A stretch of DNA of 64,000 bases from Apoderus coryli (GCA_911728435.2 OU452201.1:3906001-3970000); one strand, 5' to 3'. Shown: positions 24,511 through 36,509, numbered from the stretch's first letter. A program made the numbers and translations. The notes: generated by a model not told the origin, from the letters alone.

Positions 24511-24755
24511 TAGTCAACATTATCCATAAATAGCAGCAGCAATAATTGTCAAGCCTGTTCTGATGGAGCTCTGCAAATTTGCTCGATCAGCAAAACGTGA
24601 GCTAGTGAAATCTCACCCTAGAATTCTCCTATAAATATTTAGCCTGCTTGAGTATTCGAATGCAGTGATATACGTTTTGCTATTTCGGGAGAATTATTAG
24701 CACAGAATAGGTGTCAGATTGTAGGTTCTACTCCAACATGGTTTATGCTTCTTTA

Positions 24756-25457
24756 AGGTGGACTTCCCTCCGAGTGACTGTATCTGGCGATAGTCGCGGA
24801 GCGACTATCGCTTAGCGATCATCGCTATGTATATGTTTTTCTCCCAGCGTTTGCGACGATTAAATTTCCCGCGTGTTTACTTCTGTTGTTCGTTCGTTCT
24901 GTGCTGGCTGTGTCGTAGTTTTCACTAATTTTTGGGATGAGTTTAACACGCAAATTACTTGTGGCCTATATGCTGTACGAAGAGGCAGAAGATGATGACA
25001 TACTTCAAATGTGTATCGGACAACGAAATGGAGTCCATCCGATGTACATCACAAGGCGGGAGGAGGGTTTTTTCACAAAATTAATAGAAACCCAACGATA
25101 GAAAATTTAGCAAATTTTTTAGATTGAATCCACGTCAATTTAATTACGTGTTAACTTTAATCAAGTTTGATATCAAATGTAATTCTTCTAATAGAGTTTT
25201 GTATCCAAAAAACTGCTGAGGAAAAACTACATTAACAACCAAACGAAACTAACGAATAGTCGCTGGCCGCAGCGACTATATTTGCTCTGAGAGTAGGCGG
25301 CTTGCGACGATCGCTAGGCCGAGCGACTATCGCCGGCGGCTGTCGCTTGGAGGACAGTGCTTTCATAAAACAACAACGGTAGCAGTATCATAGCGACCGT
25401 CGCCAGCGACGATCGCTGGGCGATCGTCGTAACAGTCGCCCGGAGGGAAGTCCACCT
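24756..25457 (+). mobile_element. Non-autonomous PIF/Harbinger element
   Basis: Terminal inverted repeats AGGTGGACTTCCCTCCG are perfect at both ends, and TTA is duplicated on both sides (24753-24755 and 25458-25460). A 3-bp TWA target duplication is typical of PIF/Harbinger. Subterminal regions are packed with GCGACTATCGC/GCGATAGTCGC palindromes, so both ends could fold strongly. The interior keeps a 54-codon reading frame (24937-25101). Length is 702 bp. Confidence 0.8.
24937..25101 (+). pseudogene. Truncated Harbinger transposase N-terminus
   Basis: A 54-residue frame beginning MSLTRKLLVAYMLYEEAEDD includes GVHPMYITRREEGFF. The pattern HP-x4-R-x3-G-x-F resembles the conserved N-terminal segment of animal Harbinger transposases (WVHP...R...GEF..L). 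It stops before any catalytic region, as expected in a deletion derivative. Start chosen at the first ATG after the palindromic end. Similarity is by motif only. Confidence 0.5.
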
Positions 25458-25530
25458 TTAGGTGTAACCCAAGGATCGCATTTAGGGCCTTTTTTAATAA
25501 TGTTTATAAACGATATTGGCCGTTTTTTTT

Positions 25531-26308
25531 ATTCTCAGTCTGTTAGTGATCTTGAAGTTAAAATAGTTACTCTTTGACCTTTATTAGATAAATTATGTTA
25601 CAGCAGCTTTAAGAAACATAAAATCTATTAACTGCCGTACAATGCAATACTTAGTGCGCACTCAAGATATTCTTTAGCAAGTCTTTTATAGTTATTATTA
25701 TCCATATTGTGTAGGTTTTTTTTTAAATTAACTTTTGATTTTTTAATAATGAAAACTAATTTGTGTCTGTGGCTCTCATATTTTAAAGAAAATTCTGTCT
25801 ATGTTAATAATATTTACATGTTATCATGTGTAATGAAGTGAAAATAATCATTGCCCCACATACGTTCAAATGATTCCTCGAGATTATTTATTATTAATAT
25901 CGTTGAGCAATTTTTTTCAATGTTTCGATAAACCTATTCAACCTCGTGACATTATATTAACAATAAATAATATTTTATAAATTAAAATAACAAAAACAAT
26001 TAAAAATTATTTGTATATATTAATGATATCAGTTCTGAGGAAATTTCGATGTTATTTATAATACTTAATAAGTGGTTTATCACGTAAAAATAAACTCTGA
26101 TATGAAACAATAAAAGTCTGAACCTGGTGTAGTGATGATTAAGCTGTTTTCCTACGTATGTATTGTGTTATCATCAAATTGTCGTTTAGGAAAACATTTG
26201 CAAGTGGATTTACGAAGTGTTTAGACCTCTTTTTTCCATTATTTGATAATGATTAATTATAATGAATTATCTCGATCTTTATTATACCTACTGATAAAAA
26301 AAATTAAT
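25531..26308. other. No gene recognised
   Basis: AT-rich sequence without ORFs or repeat ends that I can support. Confidence 0.5.
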
Positions 26309-26373
26309 GTTTGATTGAATAAAAGACGTCTACTCCACAAAAAATCTTTATATACACGTTGAAACCGTTATAA

Positions 26374-26418
26374 TTTGCCAGACATGTTTCGGACTACACG
26401 TCCATCATCAGTGGCTAA
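26374..26418 (-). ncRNA. Hammerhead ribozyme motif, left arm
   Basis: Minus strand: stem I TTAGCCA pairs with TGGCAAA (GCCA/TGGC, an A-A mismatch, then TT/AA). The core CTGATGA and GAAA are perfect. Stem II GGAC/GTCC closes loop GTGTA after one extra T. Stem III is the minimal palindromic ACATGT and the cleavage dinucleotide is TC. All core residues of a type I hammerhead are kept. Minimal stem III forms are thought to act best as dimers; an inverted-arm transcript would not supply a dimer in cis, so activity is uncertain. Confidence 0.75.
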
Positions 26419-27223
26419 GGAACCTTATATGATGCGGTTAGATGAGGGGGTTAAACTTCATATGAACTTAATGTAGGGTCTTTTCACATTGATTTTCAAT
26501 TTAAACGTTTATATAATGTCTGTAAAATAATGACTTAAATTAACATATCCCTTCTTCTTAAACACAGACAATAGACTCATTAATCCACAGACACCTTTTC
26601 ATCGAACATCAAATTAAATAAATTAATATACCCTTAAACAACAAATCATTAAACATGGACTTCACATACAACAAATTATTCTTCTCAACACCTTACCAAA
26701 CCTCCCAATTAATTCATTTAAATTAAACCTCCTTTATATACTCACCACATATGACTTCCTCACCTCACTTCACTTCACCTAAAACACCAAATGTGTAACT
26801 TTGGCTGAAACCTAATAACAGATATACAATTATCTTCATTTCGCCACTCGACATTTTGTCGTCTTGTCCAATTTGTAGACATTAAAACCACACTGGTGGA
26901 ATCTTACCAGCTCTTCAAAATATTACAACTTACAATTAAACATGAAGAAAAAAGAAAAGTACAAAGAAACACAAGTTGAAATAATGCACAAATGTTAATG
27001 TTTTAAAACCAATTTATTTTCATTATGCTTAATTTTTAAAAAACCACTTTCCATAAAATGGTAAGACTCCAACTGATTTAATAATATTACATCATATTCT
27101 AATTTAAGTCATTATTTTACAGACATTATATAAACGTTTAAATTGAAAATCAATGTGAAAAGACCCTACATTAAGTTCATATGAAGTTTAACCCCCTCAT
27201 CTAACCGCATCATATAAGGTTCC

Positions 27224-27268
27224 TTAGACACTGATGATGGACGTGTAGTCCGAAACATGTCTGGCAAA
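27224..27268 (+). ncRNA. Hammerhead ribozyme motif, right arm
   Basis: Same motif as the left arm read on the plus strand: core CTGATGA (27231-27237), stem II GGAC/GTCC, GAAA, ACATGT, TC. One change in stem I (GACA instead of GCCA) breaks a pair with TGGC, so this copy should fold less well. Confidence 0.65.
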
Positions 27269-27330
27269 TTATAACGGTTTCAACGTGTATATAAAGATTT
27301 TTGTGGAGTAGACGTATTTTATTCAAACAA

Positions 27331-29720
27331 TAACATTCACTCCTCGATTGATGGATTACTTCAGAAAAAAAAAATTAAGTTTAGACAATTAATATTATTC
27401 ACATAACCTTCTAATAGCTTGATTTACCTTGAATTATACTCAGTCCTTTACCACTTACCATGCAAATGCGGTAAAGGAGAAGTCTGGAGCTTAATTACTT
27501 TACAATTTCCTGTCCGATTTAAACCAAACTTCTACGAGGATCTATGACACTGTTCAAAATTCATATTAGTATTTTGCAATTTTATCCATTCAGTGAGGGC
27601 AATAATGCCCTGCATATAAATAACCATAAGTGCGGTGATGTGCGACCCTAAAGACTGTGCGAAATGCAAAATACCGGCATAGTAACGATGCGACCAATGA
27701 GAATCCGGGCCTGATCACGTGATAGTTCTCTCTCTCTCTGTCTTTTGTACAGTTTTCGATATTATTTTTTTAGATTTAGAAGAACTTTAGATCTTTAGAT
27801 TTGCTCAGACAAAAGACAAAATAGATATAATGCTTTGATTGTTTTGTAAGTTAAATGTTATTTGTTCGTTTTTTAAAGTTATTTTTGTTTCGTTTTATTG
27901 TGTAACAATAAAGGTTTATATAGAAATTATCAATTAAAACAGACACTATTGGCGTTCTTGCCACACACCCTGTATATGTTTCAATTATAGATTCTACGTT
28001 ACATTTGCTATAATTTTAATTGAAACACATTTGTAAATGAAACTGAAAGAATTATTATAGTTCAGGAAAGTTGTACTAGGCTTATAGAGGCCGCAAAAAA
28101 AAATCCAAACAGGGTTGCTTGAGGACTGCCTCCTGAATATAAAGCCAAAAATCACACTCGAACCCCTGGTACGTTTTGCGCTATAGGGGTGGTTTGATAA
28201 ACATTTTTTTACAAAAACTCGATAAGTAGGTATTAGAGCTGCAAGAAAAATGTATAGGACAAAGCCTTTGATCCTCTAAATGTTTTATTCAAGTCATTTT
28301 TTTGTAAAAAAAATGTGTGCAGTTGGTATCGACATCATTTTCTTTTAATTTTTCACTATATTCTTTTGATTTCACCCGCGAAAGACATGGGAATCATTTA
28401 TAAAGCTCTAATAAATTCTATTAAGAATTCTCTCTTTGGCTTTTGCGATGGCACATCAAAACACCATTTAAATGAAGAAAAACACATCCACTGTATTATT
28501 TGAGGTTATAATCCCAAACAGGTGTCACTGTCAGCGAGAATTATCTGCACAGGTTGATTGAACCATGTTTACACTATTAGATATATGTACGAACCTCAAT
28601 TAAATTGCACACAGGCCAAATTTTTTAACTGTGCACATTAACGATTTCGATTTATTTGCACAGGCCGCTTTGCACAAATTAACTGGGAGTCTAAACCCCT
28701 CCTTCCGAAGAGGTTAAAAATATATTTAATCACACATGGCCAAATTGAAATCCGATTTCAAAAGCCACTTTTTGAAAAACTGTTTGCAACTATTCAAAGA
28801 AGTTGGAAATTGTTGACATATAGACCACCATCAGGAGGACCCAAAATAAATGAACAATCAGAAAGAAGCTTGAGGCTTGGTTCTTAACGACAGTAATTAA
28901 ATTCGACGATTTAATTAATTCGAAATCATTGGAAAAAATGTTTGAATGTAAATTATAACTTATTACTGATGTTGAATATTTTACACAGGCGCCAAAACGG
29001 TGAGGTACTATCTCGTCAGCTATTAAACATAACTGTTTCTATATAAGTATGTCTAGTATGTTAAAATATTGAAACATGATGGCTTCCGTTTCGTATTTCA
29101 CTGGTATTCTGTATGATATAAAAATGAGTGTTTACCGTAGAGGTGCCTATAACGGTACTATTATTATGAGCGCCATAATATGAGGAAGTCTAGATCACAA
29201 AATTGAATTCTTGTAACTAAAAATTTACGGGCACAATCATTAAATTAATAATTTAATCCAACAACACGAATATTACTTACGGGATCTTTAATTAATGATT
29301 AATTGGTTCATTAATATCCTTAAATCAGATTTTAATCTTCAGGAAATTGTAGTAAAAGTATTCGGAAACACTTATGGTAAAGCTACTAGTATATCATTTT
29401 AATTGGAAAACTGTAATTTTGTTTTTTATATTGTACCAAATCTCATTTTAACACAATAAAATAGAATTAAACACGAAGGCACCACAAGAAAAAGTAGATG
29501 ATGATTAACAAATGTTTAGGCCAGAAATTCCACAATTCTGTATATTGTGAGATCCCACGAAGCTAGAGGTGTTAGATCTGGCAACACTGCATTTTGAAAT
29601 ACCACCATCCTATTTGCCTGATTTGGTCATGTGTAATTTTGCTGGTTGTTCTTTAAGCTAAAAGAGATGTATTCTTGATACTTTGGGGGCTGTAGTGTAC
29701 GTTGACCCGAAATGACTGCT
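27331..29720. other. No gene recognised
   Basis: Mostly AT-rich unique-looking DNA. A short (CT)n run lies near 27728-27740, and CACACCCTGTATA at 27964-27976 looks like one end of a TACAGGGTG-type DNA transposon whose partner end I could not place. No exon-like segment was found. Confidence 0.45.
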
Positions 29721-30158
29721 TTGCAATAAATCAGGAAGTCTAAAAATATATAGCTTAGAAATTGTTTACCAATTAATATGTATGTTTGGTTGAGACAGTA
29801 ATAATTATTGAACTGGTTTCTTGCACTGTTAAAAATAAAAATAATGACATTTTGTATTTTTTTCAATCATGTATTAAATAAAATAAAACATGAAAAAATC
29901 AGTCGTGATAGTCTAATAAATCGGTGTTCTGCTTGAATATTGCAATAAATCAGGAAGTCTAAAAATATATAGCTTAGAAATTGTTTACCAATTAATATGT
30001 ATGTTTGGTTGAGACAGTAATAATTATTGAACTGGTTTCTTGCACTGTTAAAAATAAAAATAATGACATTTTGTATTTTTTTCAATCATGTATTAAATAA
30101 AATAAAACATGAAAAAATCAGTCGTGATAGTCTAATAAATCGGTGTTCTGCTTGAATA
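29721..30158. repeat. Perfect 219-bp tandem duplication
   Basis: 29721-29939 and 29940-30158 are identical as far as I can compare by eye, from TTGCAATAAATCAGG to GTTCTGCTTGAATA. There are only two units and no divergence, so the duplication is very recent, polymorphic, or an assembly artefact. The unit has no coding sequence. Confidence 0.9.
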
Positions 30159-30351
30159 GTTTTACAATAATATGTAAGTGCTTACTTCTGTACGCTGAAC
30201 AGATGTCGAATATGTTTTTTTTTTATTTCTATTTTTTATTTGAATGGTTAGAATAATATAAGGCACCGTTTACTTGATTTACCTTCAATTAGCTTAAAAG
30301 CTTTTCCAAATCCAAAAATATATGATTAATGCAATTAATAGGGATGCATAT

Positions 30352-31050
30352 ATTTTATTTATTTATTTATTTATTCACGGACAAAGTTCATTTATACAGC
30401 ATACAATATAATATAACAAATATAATTCCATGCAATACCACACAAATACAACAATTTTACAAAACCTAAGAAACTTTAAATTACACAATAAGTAGACAAT
30501 TCAAACATAATTCAAGTTATACTAAAGCTATTCGCAAGACCCACGCCAGGAATAAAAGGAAAACCATGTTCGTCAACGCAACAGGCATCGATCGACTTAC
30601 GCAAAACTGCCGTCACGACGCTCACATTTCAAACGGCGAATAAATTCACCTATAGGCGCAAAGAAATCAACGCTTAAGCAAGAATTCGCCATTGGTCACT
30701 CTAGGGACAAAATTATTTCCTCCGTAATTTGTACGGTGAAATTCCTCATGGAAAAGGTGAGAGTATCTATTGTTCCTAGACGGTACATGAAAATGAATAT
30801 TGGACAACAAATAAGAAGACGATACCATATTGTTCAAAAGCTTATAAAGTATTAATAGATCTCTGACGACCCTGCGATCAATCAATGTCGTAAGCCCCAG
30901 CTCGCTCATCATAGTTCCGTAATCGAACACAAAATCGATAGGACGCGGACGACCAAGCTTAAAGTGAACATACCTAAGGAAACGCCGCTAAACGCTCTCA
31001 ACTCGGGCAGAATGGCAACCGTATGACGGGGTCCAAACCGCCGATTTTAA
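30352..31050 (-). pseudogene. LINE ORF2 C-terminal fragment
   Basis: Minus strand. The frame beginning near 31050 reads AVWTPSYGCH, stops once, and continues RRFLRYVHFKLGRPRPIDFV. It then gives DLLILYKLLNNMVSSSYLLS and IHFHVPSRNNRYSHLF, ending GEFLLKR near 30670. These match the region C-terminal to the RT in Jockey/CR1-like LINEs (W-P-x-Y...IERVQRRFLRY...LYKLLN...FHVP.R). An ATAAATAAATAAATAA tail lies at about 30352-30378. The YADD region is missing, so it is a 5'-truncated copy with at least two disruptions. Confidence 0.75.
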
Positions 31051-32874
31051 GATAAAATAGGCAAGTGGTGTTTAATTTCAATACACATAGAACCATGAAT
31101 CGCTCGGGTTTCATCGAGAGAAGAAATCAAAATCTCGCCTTGATGTCTTTCTCGAGGATTCGAATCAAAAGTCAGATTGGTGTGAAATTTATACACGTAT
31201 CGTTTGAAGGTTAGTAGTAAATAAAAATCATACGGAAAAACTGGTAACGCCATCTATGGCCTTTTTGAATGACCTAATATATCATTGAATGAATGAATGC
31301 CAAAATCTCACGATGTCATTTTATGATATTTGGAGTAACAAGAACCTTAACTGATAATCTTAAGGCATGTACACATGCATGCTCGTACATAAAATACAAG
31401 ATTTATTGAATAATAATTTCGGCAAAAAATATTCTATTCGACTAGATGAGGCATTGTTTATATTACATATTTATAGCTTTATGAAAACAAATAAATACCC
31501 GCATGTTCATATTTATGCCTTGTGTTAGATACAAACTAAAATTGCAGTTCATCGACTTTTTAGGTACATCTACCACATATTTTTTATACATTTCTGGTCC
31601 CTTTGATCATAGACGGAGGTAAATCTAGTGTGCTGTATATTAGGGAAAAATTATAGCACGTCAAAATCGCGAAACTGCCAATTACAGGCCTGTAAATAAA
31701 TGGAGAAAATGATTAAAACACATTTGACTATTCTTCAATTAAGATGATTATATACCTAAGAGTTTTCAGTGGTTTTGCACTATGTCAGTCATGTTGAGAT
31801 GAAGAGAAACATCCCATATTAGGAGTTCCTTGGGTTAACTGAAGGACCATAAATTGCTTTATTATACGTTCAGTTGAAGCAATTCAATCAATTTGAAAAT
31901 ATAGTCATTAAGTCTAGACAAATGTGGAATGAAAAGTAAAAAAAAACCAATAAAACGTGCTCACAACTTGTTGACAAAACATGTACAGACAGATAATTCT
32001 TGAAAAACAAAATAATATAAATCCAATGGATTTAAAAATGGTTAGGTACACCACTGCGCTTCATAGTTACAACCACTATCATATTATGCGGCTGAAAAAA
32101 ACCAGTTCTAATATACAGTTGCTGGTTTTCCTATGTATACCTATAATATAGATTATTTTACCCTATACTTGAGAATAATACGAAGAAATGGGTGAAGAGA
32201 AAAAATAAATCTACAAACACCTGCCTTGGAATACATTGAAAAGTAATTCCGATACCCGTATATATAATAACGATCGAAAGCATTCTTTTATAGACTTGAA
32301 TAATATGCCATATGTTTCAGATTGATTTTTTTTATACATTTTGTTCGATAAAAATGATTTACTTTACAATATACGTACCTACAGTACAGCTGCTGACTCA
32401 ATAATATTTCTACATTGCTAAATATTTTCATATAGGGCCACCCATTAGTGTGTGGGAAGATATATAGACAAAAAAATGCTTCACAAAATCTTTAAGCTCT
32501 GAAGAAATGTACAGGGTTGTTTTCTCAAATGGTACACCCTATATATTAAAGCGTCAGTAGATTCCAAATTTCATTCCCTTTCCAACCATGTATGACAAGT
32601 AGCTACATATTTAGTAAAACTTAATAAAAATAAATAAAAACCATATTATATTCCAAATAAAATACATTTTAAGTTTCTTATTCAAAACAATTAATGTCAA
32701 ATAACAGATTATTGATACTGTCATTTATTAATGTATTTGGCAAATGATAATTATTGTCAGCATTAATTAATTAAAGCATTCGTTAATTAACAGTGTGTTT
32801 TTCAGATTTGAATAGGAAAAGCTCCAAGCTCTCAATGTAAAGGCAACAACCCGCAAATATAGTAAAAAAACCTA
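31051..32874. other. No gene recognised
   Basis: AT-rich DNA. The minus frame at 31047-31253 looks mildly protein-like (SNPRERHQGEILISSL) and contains a tRNA B-box-like GATTCGAATCC, but I cannot assign it. The rest shows nothing supportable. Confidence 0.4.
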
Positions 32875-34943
32875 CACGGGAAAAAATTCTATCTTAAATT
32901 AAGACATTTGATGACTATTTATTTAGTTCAAATGATTGTGCGTTTAATTAAAAATATTTATTAAATAAAATCGCTTACATTAAATTTCATATCTCGTGCG
33001 GATATAACCAATTATAGGCCTATATCAATTCTGTCTAATTTTTCTAAATTACTTGAAATAGTTCTTTACAATCGTATTTATCCAATTGTTCAACATGGGC
33101 TGGTCCATTATCAGCATGGTTTCATTGCACACAAGTCCACACTTACAAATTTGTCAATTTTTTCACAATACGTGTCTGGGACGTTGGATAACCGCGGTCA
33201 AGTAGACGTTGTATACACCGATTTTTGCAAGGCGTTTGATAGAATTGATCATACAATCCTTATACAAAAGCTTCCGCATTTTGGCTTTAGCGCTCATGCC
33301 GTCTGTCTTCTGCAATCTTATATTACTGATAGAGTTCAGTTTGTGTCATACAATGGATATACATCGACATATTATACGGCTCTATCTGCAGTACCTCAGG
33401 GTTCAAATCTGGGACCTCTATTATTTTTATTATTCATTAATGATTTGGGAGAATTATTGAATTGTAGTAAACTGATTTATGCAGATGACTTAAAGATTTT
33501 TACAACGATAAGTACGCCGCAGGATTGTATTTCGGTACAGGGCAGTCTTCAATTGGTGAATGCTTGGTGTGAACAAAACAGACTTTCCCTCAATCATAAG
33601 AAATGTAATGTTGTTTCTTATACCCGCAAAACGTCCCCGACCATCTTTTATTATAATGTAAATGGAGTAATTCTTAATCGAAAGGAGTCTATTAAAGATC
33701 TTGGAGTTACTTTTGACATGCATTTCACTTTCAAGGAACATATTACAGATATGGTGGCTGGTGCGACCAAAGATGATGGCTTTATTGTTAGAAACAGCAA
33801 ATATTTCGAGAGTGTCGTTACTTTGAATACTCTATATTTTGCATATGTAAGATCCAAGCTTGAGTATTGCTCTTTGGTCTGGTACCCCTGCTATGACTGT
33901 GATATTCAAATGATCGAGAAAGTTCAGCGTAAATTTTTAAAATATTTGTGCTTTAAGATTGATGGAACTTACCCGGATCGCGGAATATCTTACAAATATC
34001 TTATTGACCGATTTCAATTCCAAAGTTTAAGTTTAAGGAGAAATTTGTTTAGTATAAGCTTCCTATATAAGATATTCAATAGTGATGTAGTGTGCCCTGA
34101 GCTACTGGAAAAGGTATCTCTGTTAGTTCCGCGTATCAATGCTAGAGGTTCTATTGCATTTTATAATGAGCGAGCCAGAACAAATGTTATATTAAAATCT
34201 CCCATTTATACTATGTGCCGGCAATTTAATTTGGTTAATGATCAGTGTGATATATTTTTTGATTCTCTGAATGAAATATGGTCTTCCGCGGAATCAATAC
34301 TAAAGGAACTTGATGTTCATTAATACTTGTGTACTGTTGATTTTCGTTCTTTATTGATGTACCTACTGTTTTTAATATAGTTAAGCTTTAGTGATAGTTG
34401 GTTTTTGTATGCATTGCTCTGTAAATGGAACTTGTTCTGTTGAGTAATAAAGCTATTATTATTATTATACGCACCAAAAACAAAACTATTAGTTTTATAT
34501 GAAATGTTAAACTTACATGTTACCAGAAATGCAGAAATTTGATAAAAAAGAAAAGTGTCTTTTATTCAAACTAATTTAAAACATTCAACTTAACGAATTA
34601 TGCTCAGTTGCAGATATTTCAGTTCTTTAACAGAAACAAAACTATTCATTTAAACAAGTAATTTATTCTAAATAAATTAAATTTTATTATGTTCAAATTG
34701 TGTCTATATTTAAGAAGAAGATAACATTATCGATATTTCGCATTAAGGAAACGATGATCTTAGTTTAAAATTATTAAATTTAAAGACAAGACCATATCTT
34801 CTGCGTACTTATATTAAATACATTATTTTAATTTTATAAAAATGTACCCAAAGAAATAATGTTTCCAAAACAAAGAGATATTTCCTCGATCCATATCAAA
34901 ATCAATGCATTTTATTTAATTCAAGTATTTCTTTTTTACCGTG
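32875..34943. mobile_element. CACGG-ended DNA transposon hosting a LINE
   Basis: The left end CACGGGAAAAAATTC and the right end, read inward, CACGGTAAAAAAGAA form short inverted repeats, each next to TA (32873-32874 and 34944-34945). About 1.5 kb of the interval is a LINE (32992-34469), so the original element was only about 0.6 kb and non-coding. Similar ends occur at 38130 (CACGGAAAAAAATC) and resemble those of the 14.7 kb element. Superfamily not certain. Confidence 0.5.
32992..34323 (+). pseudogene. LINE reverse transcriptase, 5'-truncated but uninterrupted frame
   Basis: The longest RT frame in the window: open from 32992 (SRADITNYRPISILSNFSK) to a stop at 34323, about 443 codons. Motifs in order, counted from the in-frame TTG at 33151: DFCKAFDRIDH (residues 24-34), VPQGSNLGPLLFLLFINDLG (81-100) and the catalytic YADD (110-113). 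The thumb and C-terminal region follows, including WCEQNRLSLNHKKCNVVS and KLEYCSLVWYP. A complete ORF2 would also have an N-terminal endonuclease, absent here. The 3' end has AATAAAG and (TTA)n to about 34469. The intact frame suggests a relatively young dead-on-arrival copy. Clade Jockey/CR1-like; not resolved further. Confidence 0.85.
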
Positions 34944-36508
34944 TAATATAAAAATACATTACAAAATATCTATAACTAAACTACTACATCCAACTTAAGT
35001 GCTCTGTAATGTAGAGATGATTGATTAACAGCTTCTAAAGTTCATCAATCTATAAATGTCGTTTTAAAACTTTTGATATGTAAAATCTATTATATTATGC
35101 AGTTCGGACTATTCGTCCTGATTAGCTTTTATAAATGCATAAACAATAATCAAAATGTATCTAATGAAGTGCGTTTTAAGCTTATTTTAATACTTAATAT
35201 CCAGAATCTAAATTTGTTTTAACATAATGTTGGATCGTTGCCAAATCATCAGCAGTAAAAATAAAGAAATTGTTGTGTAAAATGACGAGCACAAGATACA
35301 CATAATATATAATGTTTTATATAAGACAAAATAGACAAAAGTCCAAATCATAACGTTAATTTTTGGCACCAACAACATTTTCATTAGTAGTTTAAACATT
35401 ATTTTGTCCTACTTAACTGGTACAGTGTCAATTTAAAAATATTCATTCTAAATATACACGAAAGATGTCAGTCAACTTGTGAATATCATGCATTTTATAT
35501 TGAACAAGTAAATTTTAAACTTAAGAAAAGCTGATTGATCCAACTGTGGGGTTACGGTGGAAATCTTTGTAATCTTAAATTCGACTAAGAAGGGAATAAT
35601 TATGAACTTTAAATGGGACGCATTCTTTACTGAAGGAGTGCCACATCTGTAAAACCTTTTAAAAGTTCTAACTTAACTTAAGATTAATATGAAAAGTAGT
35701 TGTATTTTTTTAGTTAGTTTAAAATAAAGCTTGACAGTTACTGTCATCATATATTTCTTAATGATATTATATTATTAACGAAAAGATGAAGGTTCATTGC
35801 CACCCTTGTTAAAAAAAGTTTAAACAACTTACAAATTAAATCTCTCTATATAGTAAATCTCTAAAACTTTTGCACATTGGTGTGCTTTGTGAATCGTGAG
35901 GGGTGCTGGGCACAACAACAAAGATAGACTATTTAATGCATGGTAGTGGCAAGCGGCATCATATAATATATAAGAAACCTTATATAGCTACATCCCCTTT
36001 AAAAAGGGATGAAAATGAGATGACATTTTCTTTGTTAGCCCCCTACACATAATACCTACTCAATAAATTATGCCTTATTTAATTTTTAAATGCCTCTACG
36101 ACCCGCAATGTCAAATGAAGGTCGTAGTAAAAATTGTTATTTAAGGGATATTTTCATTATTAAAAATATTATATTGTTATAAAAATAAAAGTATTTAACT
36201 GTTCCAGTAAATAAAACCTATCCGGATTCAAATAAAACCTTTGCGTTGGTCTTTTTTATTGTAGCATAACATACTGATGCTGAAAATAATATTCTTGCTA
36301 TGTGGTTTTTATAATTTAAATATGCCCCATGTCTCGAATTATTTTTTGATGCAATTAAGAACAAAACAAGGGAACAAAAAATAGGTGAGTAAATTATTGA
36401 TATTACTGCCATACCTAATAATTTGAAAAGTGAAATTAGTCTTGATTAACAAGAACTCAACCCCATTTTAATCGAGAATTTTTGAGTTTTTACTTTTTGA
36501 GTTCTTAC
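34944..36508. other. No gene recognised
   Basis: Very AT-rich DNA with no exon-like or repeat structure that I can support. Confidence 0.5.
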
Positions 36509-36509
36509 T

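Larger units (their letters stand above)
24688..25530 (+). pseudogene. LINE reverse-transcriptase relic split by a Harbinger insertion
   Basis: Left part (24688-24755) encodes GELLAQNRCQIV (the YLxNRxQxV motif) and, after a frameshift, FYSNMVYASL. Right part (25461-25530) continues in frame as GVTQGSHLGPFLIMFINDIG, the PQGSxLGP palm motif. If the 24756-25457 element and one TTA are ignored, the two parts join into one RT segment. The YADD region is not present downstream. This shows the order of events: the LINE first, the DNA transposon later. Confidence 0.8.
26309..27330. mobile_element. Long inverted-repeat element with hammerhead motif in each arm
   Basis: Arms of about 235 bp (26309-26545 and 27104-27330) are near-identical inverted copies sharing GTCTACTCCACAAAAA, AACGGTTTCAACGTGTATAT and TAGGGTCTTTTCACATTGAT. 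The 560-bp spacer is non-coding and AT-rich. A hammerhead motif sits in each arm, reading outward. Penelope-like retroelements are known to carry hammerheads in terminal repeats and to insert as direct or inverted partial copies, so a non-autonomous Penelope-like origin is the best guess. No reverse transcriptase or GIY-YIG domain is present. Confidence 0.7.

Noticed and set aside
33209..33460. Overlapping 83-codon frame MYTPIFARRLIELI
   Set aside because: Shadow of the LINE RT frame at 32992-34323.
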